DNA of 53,569 nucleotides from Thiomicrorhabdus cannonii (GTDB taxonomy: Bacteria; Pseudomonadota; Gammaproteobacteria; Thiomicrospirales; Thiomicrospiraceae). A program made the translations under genes and the position numbers. The DNA is taken from the NCBI RefSeq assembly GCF_013391695.1, contig NZ_JACBGH010000013.1, positions 1-53,569 of the forward strand. The letters run 5' to 3'. Of this stretch, positions 1 through 9,171 are shown in pieces; position 1 is the first letter of the stretch; the number at the start of each line of letters is the position of its first letter. The notes beneath the pieces were generated by a model that was not told the DNA's origin, made no database searches, and saw only the letters and a program-made list of their open reading frames with translations.

Positions 1-92
1 ATGCCGGTGAGTGTTGAGAGAGCGGTAGAATTTTCGCCCTGAAGATAGCGCTTTGCTATGGTGACTTTTGTATTGCGACTGTATTTGGAAAT
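1..92 (-). CDS. IS3-family transposase OrfA, N-terminal fragment
   Basis: Thirty codons are visible before the window edge. The peptide starts (M)SKYSRNTKVTIAKRYLQG and goes on to ENSTALSTLTG, which is the helix-turn-helix opening of OrfA proteins of the IS3 family (IS150-like pattern SKYS...K...V..YL.GE.S...L). No ATG, GTG or TTG fits; the best start is an ATT at 92-90, placing Ser-Lys-Tyr-Ser at the normal N-terminus. ATT starts are known in some insertion sequences. Only the DNA-binding N-terminus is visible, so activity cannot be judged. Confidence 0.65.
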   Translation of the reverse strand, partial: MSKYSRNTKVTIAKRYLQGENSTALSTLTG

Positions 93-136
93 GAAAAACC
101 CCCAAAGTTGGTGTCCAACATTTGGGGATCACTTCA
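1..136 (-). mobile_element. IS3-family insertion sequence, left end (partial)
   Basis: Read on the minus strand, the sequence from 136 inward begins TGAAGTGATCCCCAAATG followed by TTGGACACC, a TG-starting terminal repeat rich in CCCCAA and TTGGACA as in IS3/IS150-group elements. It matches the end at 53446 (TGAAGTGACCCCAAA...TTGGACA) with few changes. A matching OrfA start follows at once. The element runs off the left edge. Exact outer tip is inferred from the similarity between the two ends. Confidence 0.75.
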
Positions 137-197
137 CAACGGGCGGTTTTTTTGTTTCCGCCACTCACGCAAAATCTCACCAAATTTCCGTTCAAAA

Positions 198-214
198 AAC
201 TCAACAGGCCGGGT
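198..214 (+). repeat. Dispersed repeat copy, exact 17-mer
   Basis: Exact AACTCAACAGGCCGGGT preceded by an A tract, in the non-coding stretch between the IS end and the SDR gene. One of nine exact copies in the window. Confidence 0.9.
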
Positions 215-314
215 ATTTCACCCGCGAAATCCCATTATATTTTTTTACAACCCCCATCTTTTTTGTTACAACTATTTTGTGCATACTATGCCGAAATTAA
301 CCGAGGCAAATTTT

Positions 315-1154
315 ATGGCAAATGTTTTAATTGTAGGATGTGGCGGAATCGGCTGTGATCTAGGTTTGGCGCTGGCCGAGCAAGGTCATAAAGTGTATGG
401 TTTGCGTCGCAATATCGACTGCATTCCGGAAGGCATTGAACCCATCGAGGCCGACCTGACCAATCCTACCCTGCCACTGCCGCAGAACATCGACTATGTG
501 TTCTATACCGCTTCGGCCGGCAAACACAAAGACGCGGCTTACTATCAGGCTTATGTTGCGGGCGTCAAACACACGCTTAAAGCCCTGCAAGGCCAAAACA
601 TCAAGCGCTTTTTCTTTATTTCCAGCTCATCGGTATTCGGTCAAAGCGACGGCGAAAAAGTCACCGAGGAGAGCCCGACCATCGGCAACAACTTCTCGAC
701 CAAACGCCTGCTGGAAGGCGAGGAACTGGTGCGCGAAGCCACCGTTCCCACAACCATTATCCGCTTTGGCGGCATTTACGGCCCCGGACGCACCCATTTG
801 ATTGAACTGGTCATGCAAGGCAAGGCGCACTGCATGGAAGATGTGTACAGCAACCGCATTCACTCGGCGGATTGCGTGGGCATTATGATGCACCTGCTAA
901 ACATGAACGAACAGGACGCCACCCAGGTCGAGCCGTTGTATATCGGTGTGGACGACCAGCCCACGCTGTCATGCGAGGTTTATGAATGGCTGGCCGAACA
1001 ACTGAATGTGGGTTATATCGAACACATCGAGCCCACCGAAAACAGCCGTATGCAGCGCAGCAACAAGCGCCTGTCCAATGCCAAAATCCGCGCCACGGGT
1101 TATAAATTCAAATATCCGACTTATCAGGACGGTTACGCCGAACTCATCGGTTAA
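315..1154 (+). CDS. NAD(P)-dependent epimerase/reductase, YeeZ-like SDR
   Basis: 279 residues. The N-terminus MANVLIVGCGGIGCDLG is a Rossmann dinucleotide-binding strand-loop-helix (GxGxxGxxxG type). Further landmarks are the acidic EADLTNP turn, the SSSSVFG strand (active-site Ser region) and RFGGIYGPGR, typical of extended SDR proteins related to E. coli YeeZ. Substrate unknown. The reading frame stays open upstream to 108 but that stretch crosses a dispersed repeat and IS-derived sequence; ATG 315 has a GAGG box 8-9 bases upstream and starts exactly at the Rossmann fold. It ends convergently with fxsA across a shared terminator. Confidence 0.85.
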   Translation: MANVLIVGCGGIGCDLGLALAEQGHKVYGLRRNIDCIPEGIEPIEADLTNPTLPLPQNIDYVFYTASAGKHKDAAYYQAYVAGVKHTLKALQGQNIKRFFFISSSSVFGQSDGEKVTEESPTIGNNFSTKRLLEGEELVREATVPTTIIRFGGIYGPGRTHLIELVMQGKAHCMEDVYSNRIHSADCVGIMMHLLNMNEQDATQVEPLYIGVDDQPTLSCEVYEWLAEQLNVGYIEHIEPTENSRMQRSNKRLSNAKIRATGYKFKYPTYQDGYAELIG

Positions 1155-1202
1155 TTCGCCCGTGGTCAATTCATCGGCGACTCAAAAGAAACCGCAAAAA
1201 AC

Positions 1203-1226
1203 AAAGCCCGCATTCGCGGGCTTTTT
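1203..1226. terminator. Bidirectional rho-independent terminator
   Basis: AAAGCCCGC-ATTC-GCGGGCTTT is a 9-bp perfect stem flanked by A and T runs, so it works on both strands. It lies between the convergent SDR gene (+) and fxsA (-). Confidence 0.9.
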
Positions 1227-1244
1227 AATTGGCAACATCAAAAG

Positions 1245-1733
1245 CTACTTTTTATCGTCCAACACTTCACCTTCAAGCGGCTCACGGTGCGATAAACTTT
1301 GCGGCTTTTTGGGTTCCGCTTCACGCCATTCGCCTTCAAAAGTGTCGCCCTGACTATTCTGGTAACGATAATGCCCTTTTACGGCAAAACCTTTCATGGT
1401 TTGACGAATCAGCGCCCGGCGCACAAACGGGATCAAAAACAGCAGTCCCAACGTATCCGTCATCAGCCCCGGCAACAGTAACAGCACGCCGCCCAGAAAA
1501 ATAAACACGCCCTCCATCATCGCCATTTGCGGCGCTTCGCCCTGCGCCATGGCAATCTGCGCCTGCTGCAAAGTACTCATTCCCTGGCTACGCATCAACA
1601 GAAAGCCGGCAACTGCAGTAAACACCGTCAACAACACCGTGGGTAGCGCACCAATCACACCACCCACCTGAATCAACACATACAACTCCGCCAACGGAAT
1701 CAATACAAACAAAATCAAAAACACTTTTGCCAT
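1245..1733 (-). CDS. fxsA: FxsA family membrane protein
   Basis: 162 residues. Inner-membrane protein with hydrophobic segments at about 1-22, 26-48 and 75-105. The pattern ...PLAELYVLIQVGGVIGA..., GMSTLQQAQIAMAQGE and LLLLPGLMTDTLGLLFLIP is diagnostic of the FxsA family, named for E. coli FxsA, which when overproduced relieves F-plasmid exclusion of phage T7. The native role is unknown. The C-terminal ~50 residues are hydrophilic and charged. It stands alone, sharing its terminator with the convergent SDR gene; the next gene, dsbD, is divergent. Confidence 0.9.
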   Translation of the reverse strand: MAKVFLILFVLIPLAELYVLIQVGGVIGALPTVLLTVFTAVAGFLLMRSQGMSTLQQAQIAMAQGEAPQMAMMEGVFIFLGGVLLLLPGLMTDTLGLLFLIPFVRRALIRQTMKGFAVKGHYRYQNSQGDTFEGEWREAEPKKPQSLSHREPLEGEVLDDKK

Positions 1734-1978
1734 TTCAGCCCCAACGCTTTAATTGAAATCTCATTATCGTTGCGCGATTGTACCACGCTTAACACTCTCA
1801 ACCCCACAGGTACAAACCTTGAAAAACCCTGACTTTTCGACAACTAAAACTCCCAGCCAAAACCCAAACTGGTATAGAATCACTTGATTATTTGGATTAA
1901 AAAGACTTGATGACCAGCCGCCCATTTCGGCGCACTTCATCGGATAAAACCAACCTCAATATAAAAAGGGTTTTGTGT

Positions 1979-4201
1979 ATGCGCGGGATTAAAACGCTCA
2001 ATCTAATGCTCGTCGGGCTATTGCTCTCCTTAACCGCCTGGATGGCGCACGCGGATGATCTGCTATCGGTGGATGACGCCTTTAAATTGAACACCCCGCA
2101 GATTGCAAATGGCCAAATTGTGGTCGAATGGAACATCGCCAACGACTACAAACTCTATAAAGACAAAATCAGCGTCAATGCCAACAATGTCACACTGGGC
2201 AGCATCAACTACTCCAAAGCCAAACAGGTGGACGATCCGCTTTTTGGTAAAAGCGAAATCTTTGAACATGCCGCCATCCTGAAAATCCCCTACCAAGGCG
2301 AGGCCAGTGAAACCAAACTCACCGTAAAATACCAAGGCTGTGCCAGCAAAATCGGCGTGTGCTACCCGCCGCAAACGCGTGAATTCACCCTGGCTTTGCC
2401 TCAAGCCGAAGTAAAATCCGAACAGGCCGCCCCCTTCAACTCTCTGAGCGGCCTGAACCAACTACTGGAAGCCAATAGCGGCGAACCTGAATTGCTGGAT
2501 GCCGACCAGGCCTTCCAATTCACCACCGACATCGTCAACGGCCAACTGGTGGCCAACTGGAACATCGCCCACGACTACCACCTCTACCGCGACAAAATCA
2601 AAACCAAAGTGACGTCGGGCGATGTCACACTGGGCGCACTGCAACTGCCACAAGCGGAAACCATCGACGACCCGCTTTTTGGCAAAACCGACGTTTACCA
2701 CGGCCAGTTCCAAGCAACCTTGCCGGTTAGCGCCATTCAAGGCCAAGCCACCGTCGAATTCGAATTCCAGGGCTGTTCGGCTGCCGCAGGCGTATGCTAC
2801 CCGCCAATCCATAAAACCGTGACCATCAACGCGGCGGACATCCAAACGCAAAATACGGCCGCACAAACTCAACAGGCCGGGTCTGACAACACCGCAGCGG
2901 GCAACCTCTCCGAAACCGACCAGATTACCGACACCCTTAAAAACAGCAGCGTGTGGATTGTCATCGCCACTTTCTTTGTATTCGGTCTGTTATTGGCCTT
3001 TACGCCTTGCGTGTTCCCGATGATTCCGATTCTGTCGAGCATCATTGTCGGTCAGGGCGACCAACTGACCACACGCCGCGCCTTTGTAATGTCATTGGTA
3101 TATGTTTTGGCGATGTCGGTCACCTACACCGTAGCCGGCGTGTTGGCGGGACTGTTTGGCGAAAACCTGCAAGCCGCCTTCCAGAATCCGTGGATTATCG
3201 GCACCTTCAGCGCCATTTTTGTGCTGCTTGCCCTGTCGATGTTCGGTTTCTATGAACTGCAGCTACCCAGCAGCCTGCAGTCCAAAATCACCATGCTTTC
3301 CAACAAACAGCAAGGCGGCACACTGACCGGCGTGGCAGTCATGGGCTTTTTGTCGGCGCTGATTGTTGGCCCTTGCGTGGCTCCGCCATTGGCCGGCGCC
3401 TTGATTTACATCGGCCAGACCGGTGATGCCCTGCTGGGCGGTACCGCCCTGTTTGCGATGAGCATGGGCATGGGCCTGCCCCTCCTGCTGCTAGGCACTT
3501 CGGCCGGCAAACTGCTGCCGCGCGCCGGCGGCTGGATGGAAAGCGTCAAAGCCGTGTTCGGCGTAATGCTGATCGGTGTCGCCATCTGGATGGCGGAACG
3601 CATTCTGCCGGTCGAGCTAATTCTCGTGGCCTGGGCCTTGCTGTTTATCATTTCTGCCGTCTATCTGGGCGCCTTTGAAAGCACCGCTCAAAAATCGGGC
3701 TGGTTCAAGCTGTTCAAAGGGTTCGGCCTGGTGCTGGCGCTGTACGGCGCGATGATTCTGATCGGCCTTTTGGGCGGCGGCAAAGAGTTGCTGCAACCAC
3801 TTAAGGTCTTCCAGGGCGGAAGCGCCGGCGCACAGGCCGAGCAAAGCCACCTGCAGTTCAAATCCATCAAAAGCATCGATGACCTGAATGCCGAACTGGC
3901 CAAAGGTCAGCCGGTCATGCTGGATTTTTACGCGGACTGGTGCGTAAGCTGCAAAGAGATGGAGGCGCTGACCTTTACCGATGCCAACGTACAATCCGCC
4001 TTGAAAAACGTCACCTTGCTGCAAGCAGACGTGACCGCCAACGACGCCATCGACAAAGCCTTGATGAAGCAGTTCGGCATTATCGGCCCACCGGCCATTC
4101 TATTCTTTAATGCACAAGGCGACGAACACAAAAACCTGCGCGTGGTCGGCTTTAAAAATGCCGCCGACTTCCACGCCACACTTTTGAAAGCCTATCCCTA
4201 A
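1979..4201 (+). CDS. dsbD: Thiol:disulfide interchange protein DsbD with duplicated N-domain
   Basis: 740 residues from ATG 1979 (AAAGGG box upstream; signal peptide to about AHA-24). DsbD moves reducing power from cytoplasmic thioredoxin across the inner membrane to periplasmic partners such as DsbC and CcmG. Two successive nDsbD immunoglobulin-like domains are present (about 25-145 and 170-300), each with a DPLFGK motif and a paired-Cys GVCYPP motif. The membrane domain carries FTPCVFPMIP and VGPCVAPPLAG; the C-terminal thioredoxin domain has WCVSC with Cys655 and Cys658. E. coli DsbD has one N-domain and ~565 residues. A dispersed repeat encodes part of the linker before the membrane domain. 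It probably supplies electrons to the ccm system further on. Confidence 0.95.
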   Translation: MRGIKTLNLMLVGLLLSLTAWMAHADDLLSVDDAFKLNTPQIANGQIVVEWNIANDYKLYKDKISVNANNVTLGSINYSKAKQVDDPLFGKSEIFEHAAILKIPYQGEASETKLTVKYQGCASKIGVCYPPQTREFTLALPQAEVKSEQAAPFNSLSGLNQLLEANSGEPELLDADQAFQFTTDIVNGQLVANWNIAHDYHLYRDKIKTKVTSGDVTLGALQLPQAETIDDPLFGKTDVYHGQFQATLPVSAIQGQATVEFEFQGCSAAAGVCYPPIHKTVTINAADIQTQNTAAQTQQAGSDNTAAGNLSETDQITDTLKNSSVWIVIATFFVFGLLLAFTPCVFPMIPILSSIIVGQGDQLTTRRAFVMSLVYVLAMSVTYTVAGVLAGLFGENLQAAFQNPWIIGTFSAIFVLLALSMFGFYELQLPSSLQSKITMLSNKQQGGTLTGVAVMGFLSALIVGPCVAPPLAGALIYIGQTGDALLGGTALFAMSMGMGLPLLLLGTSAGKLLPRAGGWMESVKAVFGVMLIGVAIWMAERILPVELILVAWALLFIISAVYLGAFESTAQKSGWFKLFKGFGLVLALYGAMILIGLLGGGKELLQPLKVFQGGSAGAQAEQSHLQFKSIKSIDDLNAELAKGQPVMLDFYADWCVSCKEMEALTFTDANVQSALKNVTLLQADVTANDAIDKALMKQFGIIGPPAILFFNAQGDEHKNLRVVGFKNAADFHATLLKAYP
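2866..2882 (+). repeat. Dispersed repeat copy, exact 17-mer, inside dsbD
   Basis: Exact AACTCAACAGGCCGGGT, read in frame as TQQAGS within the Gln/Ala/Thr-rich linker between the second N-domain and the first membrane helix of DsbD. Confidence 0.9.
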
Positions 4202-4210
4202 GCAAAACCG

Positions 4211-4250
4211 ACAGGCCGGGTCTGAAAATCCAGACCCGGCCTGTTGAGTT
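4211..4250. terminator. Inverted pair of dispersed repeats forming the dsbD terminator
   Basis: A + copy (ACAGGCCGGGT, 4211-4221) faces an exact 17-mer on - (4234-4250). Together they form a perfect 14-bp stem (4211-4224 with 4231-4244) around a six-base loop, followed by TGAGTTTT. Position and structure fit a terminator 9 bases after dsbD. Confidence 0.8.
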
Positions 4251-4425
4251 TTCGCAAAGTATTTTTTGCGGCCGCATAAATAAAACTCGCACAACTGTCC
4301 GTTTAACGACGTTTAAAACAGAACACGACATTTCAGGCGTTTTTTATCTTTTTTAAATCCAGTATCATAGTGTTATAACCTTACTTCAGCTATAATTATT
4401 AAATCTAACACTACGGATTTTCCCC

Positions 4426-4863
4426 ATGGCAAGCATCCTCGTCATCAACGGTCCTAACCTCAACATGCTCGGCAGACGCGAACCCGAAATCTACGGCCGT
4501 CAAACCCTGGCCGACATTATCGAAGACCTTGAATTGCTGGCCGATGAATACAGCGTGCGCCTGCACAGTTTTCAGAGCAATGCCGAATATGAAATCATCG
4601 AACGCATCCATGAAGCCATGGATGACGGCACCGAATTCATCATTATCAATCCGGCGGCGTTTACCCATACCAGCGTAGCGATTCGTGATGCACTTGCAGC
4701 AGTCGATCTGCCATTCATTGAAGTGCACCTGTCCAATATTCACAAGCGCGAACCTTTCAGAGCCCACTCCTACTTTTCCGACCTTGCTGTCGGCGTGATC
4801 GCAGGTCTGGGCCCCAAAGGTTACGAGTTGGCTTTGCAGGCCGCGGTGGAAAGAATCAAATAA
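4426..4863 (+). CDS. aroQ: 3-dehydroquinate dehydratase, type II
   Basis: 145 residues, full length for type II enzymes. It dehydrates 3-dehydroquinate to 3-dehydroshikimate in the shikimate pathway and forms cytoplasmic dodecamers. Motifs visible: [18 protein letters not shown] (lid with catalytic Arg and Tyr), [35 protein letters not shown] (substrate-binding Asn and His) and [17 protein letters not shown]. The order dsbD-aroQ-accB-accC matches Pseudomonas. It lies 86 bases before accB. A TATAAT at 4391-4396 may be its -10 element. Confidence 0.97.
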   Translation: MASILVINGPNLNMLGRREPEIYGRQTLADIIEDLELLADEYSVRLHSFQSNAEYEIIERIHEAMDDGTEFIIINPAAFTHTSVAIRDALAAVDLPFIEVHLSNIHKREPFRAHSYFSDLAVGVIAGLGPKGYELALQAAVERIK

Positions 4864-4949
4864 AAATTCAGGGCAAACCGCTGTTGTTTGCCTACACGTA
4901 TCACCATTAAAACCCTGACAAGGTCAGGTAGATAATCAAAGGAAAACAC

Positions 4950-5405
4950 ATGGATATTCGTTCGATTCGTAAACTGATTGAAATCGTTGAGCAGTCTGAC
5001 ATTGCCGAAATTGAAATTAAAGAAGGCGAGCACAATATTCGCATCACCCGTTCAAAAGAACCAGTGATGATTGCTGCCCCAGCGATGGCGGCAGCACCAG
5101 CTTATTATGAAGCACCAGCAGCGCCTGCCAGTGCAGCACCTGCAGCCGCGCCAGCCGCAGCAGAAGTCAGCGGTCATAAAGTTACCTCGCCAATGGTGGG
5201 CAGCTACTATGAAGCGCCGTCTCCAAACGCGCCAGCGTTCGTCAAAGTGGGTGATAAAGTAGCCGTTGGCGACACCCTTTGTATCATCGAAGCCATGAAA
5301 ATCATGAACCCGATCGAATCAGACGTAGCCGGTACGGTTAAGCAAATTCTGGGTGTGAACGGCGAACCTGTTCAGTACGGCCAAGTTCTGTTCATCATCG
5401 AGTAA
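4950..5405 (+). CDS. accB: Biotin carboxyl carrier protein of acetyl-CoA carboxylase
   Basis: 151 residues. Carries biotin between the biotin carboxylase (AccC) and carboxyltransferase subunits in the first step of fatty acid synthesis. N-terminus [20 protein letters not shown] is the AccB dimerisation segment; residues ~40-75 form a flexible Ala/Pro-rich linker; the lipoyl-like C-terminal domain has the biotinylation site EAMKIMN. AAGGAAA precedes ATG 4950. accC follows after 11 bases, so the two are co-transcribed. Confidence 0.98.
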   Translation: MDIRSIRKLIEIVEQSDIAEIEIKEGEHNIRITRSKEPVMIAAPAMAAAPAYYEAPAAPASAAPAAAPAAAEVSGHKVTSPMVGSYYEAPSPNAPAFVKVGDKVAVGDTLCIIEAMKIMNPIESDVAGTVKQILGVNGEPVQYGQVLFIIE

Positions 5406-5416
5406 GGATCGACAGA

Positions 5417-6766
5417 ATGATTGAAAAAATTCTTATCGCAAACCGCGGCGAAATCGCCTTGCGTGTATTGCGTGCCTGTAAAGAGATGGGCATTAAAACC
5501 GTCGCGGTACACTCTACCGTCGACGCCAACCTTAAACACGTCTTGCTGGCGGACGAAACGGTCTGTATCGGCCCTGCCCCGTCTTCAGAAAGTTACCTGA
5601 ACATTCCGGCGATTATCGCCGCCGCCGAAGTCACTGACGCCGAAGCGATCCACCCGGGTTACGGCTTCCTGTCCGAAAACGCCGACTTTGCCGAACGCGT
5701 GGAAGAGAGCGGTTTCGTGTTTATCGGCCCGAAAGCAGACACCATCCGCATTATGGGTGACAAGGTTTCCGCCATCCGCGCCATGAAGGCGGCCGGCGTA
5801 CCGACTGTTCCAGGCTCGGGCGGACCTCTGGGCGACGATGCCGAAGAGAATATGCGCATCGCCAAAGAGATCGGCTATCCGGTGATTATCAAAGCCGCCG
5901 GTGGCGGTGGCGGACGCGGTATGCGTGTGGTGCATACCGAGGCCAGCCTGATGAAATCCGTCCAGTTGACCAAATCGGAAGCCGGCAGTTTCTTCGGTAA
6001 CCCTGAAGTTTACATGGAAAAATTCCTGGAAAACCCGCGTCACATCGAAATCCAAGTGTTGTCCGACGGTCAAGGCCATGCGATTCACCTGGGCGAACGT
6101 GACTGCTCCATGCAGCGCCGTCACCAGAAAGTGGTCGAAGAAGCGCCGGCGCCAGGCATCACTGCCGAACAGCGCGCCAAAATCGGCCAGGCTTGCGTCA
6201 ACGCCTGTTTGGAAATCAACTACCGCGGCGCGGGCACGTTCGAGTTCCTATATGAAAACGGCGAGTTCTACTTCATTGAAATGAACACCCGTCTGCAGGT
6301 GGAACACCCTGTGACCGAACAGGTCACCGGCATTGACCTGGTGAAAGAACAGATCAAAATCGCCATGGGCCAGCCATTGAGCATCAAACAGGAAGATGTG
6401 ATTATCCGCGGTCATGCGATCGAGTGCCGTATCAACGCCGAAAACCCGGCGCGCAACTTCATGCCTTCACCCGGCACCTTGGAGCGCTTGCACCTGCCAG
6501 GCGGCTTGGGCGTACGTTGGGATTCGCATATCTATACCGGTTATCCGATTCCGCCGAACTACGACTCCATGATCGGCAAGCTGATCACTTACGGCCCGGA
6601 TCGCAACACCGCCATCGCCCGTATGGACGTGGCGTTGCAGGAAATGGTCATCAAGGGCATCGACAGCAACATCCATCTGCAGCGTGAAATCATGAACGAT
6701 CATGGTTTCCGCGAAGGTGGCATGAACATCCATTATCTGGAGCACCGTTTGGAGCATTTGCTGTAA
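5417..6766 (+). CDS. accC: Biotin carboxylase subunit of acetyl-CoA carboxylase
   Basis: 449 residues, the usual length. Catalyses ATP- and bicarbonate-dependent carboxylation of biotin on AccB. N-terminal biotin-carboxylase domain ([20 protein letters not shown]), ATP-grasp glycine-rich loop ([14 protein letters not shown]), the [19 protein letters not shown] segment, the [16 protein letters not shown] active-site strand and the [12 protein letters not shown]-terminal signature are all intact. Second gene of the accBC pair; prmA follows 120 bases downstream. Confidence 0.98.
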   Translation: MIEKILIANRGEIALRVLRACKEMGIKTVAVHSTVDANLKHVLLADETVCIGPAPSSESYLNIPAIIAAAEVTDAEAIHPGYGFLSENADFAERVEESGFVFIGPKADTIRIMGDKVSAIRAMKAAGVPTVPGSGGPLGDDAEENMRIAKEIGYPVIIKAAGGGGGRGMRVVHTEASLMKSVQLTKSEAGSFFGNPEVYMEKFLENPRHIEIQVLSDGQGHAIHLGERDCSMQRRHQKVVEEAPAPGITAEQRAKIGQACVNACLEINYRGAGTFEFLYENGEFYFIEMNTRLQVEHPVTEQVTGIDLVKEQIKIAMGQPLSIKQEDVIIRGHAIECRINAENPARNFMPSPGTLERLHLPGGLGVRWDSHIYTGYPIPPNYDSMIGKLITYGPDRNTAIARMDVALQEMVIKGIDSNIHLQREIMNDHGFREGGMNIHYLEHRLEHLL

Positions 6767-6885
6767 GCCTATAAACCAACCGGTTTAGCTGAACCACAGC
6801 GGCAACACCGCAGTTGAAAGACTGCGGCAAGCCAATGTGGTTTTTTACTTTTTGGATAATTCACGAATTTTTCACGAGAACCCTC

Positions 6886-7761
6886 ATGGCCTGGATACAA
6901 ATTAATACCATCGTTGACGAGAATCTGGCGGAAACCTTATCCGATGCCTTTATGGAAGCCGGCGCCTGCTCGGTGACTTTTGAAGACGCCAAGGACCAGC
7001 CGATCTACGAACCCGAACTCGGTACCACACCAGTGTGGAAAAACACCAAAGTCGTCGGCCTGATTGATGCCGAAATGGATCCCAACGACGTCATTGCCAC
7101 GGTCACAGCCATGCTACCGCAGATTTCGGCGGAAGCCTACAAGGTCGAACAGCTGGAAGACAAGGATTGGATTCGCGCCTGGATGGACCAGTTCAAGCCG
7201 ATGCGCTTCGGCGACCGCCTATGGATTGTACCGAGCTGGAGCGAACCGCCGGAAAAAGACGCCGTCAACCTGATGCTTGATCCGGGCATGGCGTTTGGTA
7301 CCGGCACCCATCCGACCACCGCCCTGTGTCTGACCTGGCTGGATCAGCACACGCCCAGCGGATTAAACGTCATCGACTACGGTTGCGGCTCGGGCATTCT
7401 GGCACTGGCGGCACAAAAGCTGGGCGCGCAAACCGTTTCCGGCACGGACATCGACCCGCAAGCCATTCTGGCCAGCCAACAAAATGCCGAGCGCAATCAT
7501 GAATCCATCCACTTTGCCCTGGTCAAAGACTTTGATTCCGAGCCGGTCGATTTGCTGGTGGCCAATATCCTTGCCGGCCCGCTGAAAGAACTCTCCACCG
7601 AATTCGACCGTTTGCTCAAACCCGGCGGACAGTTGGTGCTATCCGGCCTGCTGGAAACCCAAGCCGCCGAACTGCAAGCGCATTACGCCACCCTGGGCAT
7701 TCAGCTGAATACATTACAGACCAAAGAAGAGTGGGCGTTGTTGAGCGGCTTTAAAAATTAA
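6886..7761 (+). CDS. prmA: Ribosomal protein L11 methyltransferase
   Basis: 291 residues. Trimethylates ribosomal protein L11 using S-adenosylmethionine. MAWIQINTIVDENLAE is the normal PrmA start; the frame extends 24 codons upstream but that part is not PrmA-like, and an ACGAGAA box precedes ATG 6886. Motifs: LDPGMAFGTGTHPTT, the SAM-binding VIDYGCGSGILALAAQKLGA, and the post-I motif ANILAGPL. Its position after accC is conserved in pseudomonads. A hairpin repeat begins 4 bases after its stop codon. Confidence 0.96.
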   Translation: MAWIQINTIVDENLAETLSDAFMEAGACSVTFEDAKDQPIYEPELGTTPVWKNTKVVGLIDAEMDPNDVIATVTAMLPQISAEAYKVEQLEDKDWIRAWMDQFKPMRFGDRLWIVPSWSEPPEKDAVNLMLDPGMAFGTGTHPTTALCLTWLDQHTPSGLNVIDYGCGSGILALAAQKLGAQTVSGTDIDPQAILASQQNAERNHESIHFALVKDFDSEPVDLLVANILAGPLKELSTEFDRLLKPGGQLVLSGLLETQAAELQAHYATLGIQLNTLQTKEEWALLSGFKN

Positions 7762-7764
7762 TGG

Positions 7765-7839
7765 AACCACAGAGACACCGAGTCACAGAGTGGTTTGACA
7801 TACTTTCTCTATTTCTCTGCGCCTCTGTGCCTCTGTGGT
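7765..7839. repeat. CCACAGAG-type inverted-repeat element, ORF-less copy
   Basis: Left arm AACCACAGAGACACCGAG... (7765-7790) and right arm ending CTCTGTGCCTCTGTGGT (7815-7839) pair with about four mismatches over 25 bases. The element fills nearly the whole prmA-dusB gap, leaving dusB without a clear ribosome-binding site. Same arms as the element at 10747-11177. Confidence 0.85.
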
Positions 7840-7848
7840 AAAAAATAG

Positions 7849-8853
7849 ATGCTTAAGATTGGTCCCTATCAGTTTCGTCACAATATCGTGCTCGCCCCCA
7901 TGGCCGGCATTACCGATGCCGTATTCCGCAATCTGTGCCGTGAAAACGGCGCCGACTATGCGCTGGCGGAAATGGTCGCCTCCAAAAAGGAACTGTGGGA
8001 ATCCAAAAAATCCTCGACCCGCCATGCGTCCTTGCAAGAAGCCGAACCGCGGGCAGTGCAGCTCTTGGGGACTGACCCCATTGAGCTGGCTGAAGCCGCC
8101 GCCTGGCAGCAATCGCAGGGCGCGCAGATCATCGACCTGAATATGGGCTGCCCCGCCAAAAAGGTCTGCAGCGTGGCGGCCGGTTCGGCCCTGATGGGGC
8201 ATCCGGACAAGGTGGCGGAAATCTTCGAAGCGGTGGTCGCGGCGGTGGAGGTTCCCGTGACCGTCAAAATCCGCACCGGACTGGAGCGCGACAGCAAAAA
8301 CGCCTTGCAAATCGCCCGGATCGCCGAGGAAAAAGGCTTGCAGGCGGTCACCATTCACGGCCGTACCCGCGCAGACAAATTTAACGGGCTCGCCGAATAC
8401 GACACCATTCGCGAAGTCAAACAGGCTTTGTCGATTCCGGTGATTGCGAACGGTGACATTAACAGCCCCGAACAGGCCAAATTTGTATTAGAATATACCT
8501 CCGCTGACGGGGTAATGATCGGACGCGCCGCGCAAGGCTACCCGTGGATATTTCGTGAAATAAATCATTATCTTACAACAGGTGAAAAACTGGCAGGCCC
8601 TGACCAAGCGGCCTTCCGGCATACCATGCTGGAACACGCGCGCGGACTGCACCAGCTTTACGGCGACGAGCTTGGCGTGCGCATCGCCCGCAAGCATATC
8701 GGCTGGTACAGCCAACACCTGGCCGTTCTGCATAATTGGCCGCCTGAAACGGGCGCAGCCGAGGTTAGACAGGGGTTTAACCGACTAACATCGCCGTTAG
8801 CACAACTGGATTATCTTGAGGCGCTTTTTGCCCATGGCAAACGCGCCGTTTAA
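7849..8853 (+). CDS. dusB: tRNA-dihydrouridine synthase B
   Basis: 334 residues. FMN- and NADPH-dependent reduction of a uridine in the tRNA D-loop. The start LKIGPYQFRHNIVLAPMAGITDAVFR, the catalytic cysteine region NMGCPAKKVCSVAAGSALM, HGRTRADKFNG and the ANGDINSPEQ phosphate-binding strand identify the DusB branch. It directly precedes fis, as in E. coli where dusB-fis form an operon. A repeat element ends 9 bases before the ATG, so translation may depend on weak signals or coupling. Confidence 0.96.
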   Translation: MLKIGPYQFRHNIVLAPMAGITDAVFRNLCRENGADYALAEMVASKKELWESKKSSTRHASLQEAEPRAVQLLGTDPIELAEAAAWQQSQGAQIIDLNMGCPAKKVCSVAAGSALMGHPDKVAEIFEAVVAAVEVPVTVKIRTGLERDSKNALQIARIAEEKGLQAVTIHGRTRADKFNGLAEYDTIREVKQALSIPVIANGDINSPEQAKFVLEYTSADGVMIGRAAQGYPWIFREINHYLTTGEKLAGPDQAAFRHTMLEHARGLHQLYGDELGVRIARKHIGWYSQHLAVLHNWPPETGAAEVRQGFNRLTSPLAQLDYLEALFAHGKRAV

Positions 8854-8870
8854 CACGACACCTGACGATT

Positions 8871-9116
8871 ATGACAACCCGCAAAAACGAACACTCTCTG
8901 AGCGAACAAGTCACCCTGACACTGGAAAACTACTTCGAAACCCTGCAGGACGAATCTTGCTGTGGTTTGTACGATCTGGTGATTCAACAGGTGGAAAAAC
9001 CGTTGATTGAGTTTGTACTCAACAAAACCGAACATAATCAATCTAAAAGTGCCCAGATTCTGGGCATTAACCGTAATACCCTGCGCAAGAAGATGCAGCA
9101 ATACGATCTGATTTAA
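8871..9116 (+). CDS. fis: DNA-binding protein Fis
   Basis: 81 residues. Nucleoid-associated homodimer that bends DNA, activates rRNA promoters and assists site-specific recombination. The C-terminal helix-turn-helix [23 protein letters not shown] is nearly canonical (E. coli [23 protein letters not shown]). It is slightly shorter than E. coli Fis (98 aa), as usual in pseudomonad-type proteins. It lies 17 bases after dusB and is followed by purH. Confidence 0.96.
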   Translation: MTTRKNEHSLSEQVTLTLENYFETLQDESCCGLYDLVIQQVEKPLIEFVLNKTEHNQSKSAQILGINRNTLRKKMQQYDLI

Positions 9117-9171
9117 CCGTCTTTTTTTCAGTTTTATTTTAGTTTTAGCTTTATTTTTGGAGAAATTTAAC

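Noticed and set aside
108-314. 69-codon upstream extension of the SDR gene
   Set aside because: Crosses the IS end and a dispersed repeat; the Rossmann fold begins at ATG 315, which has a ribosome-binding site.
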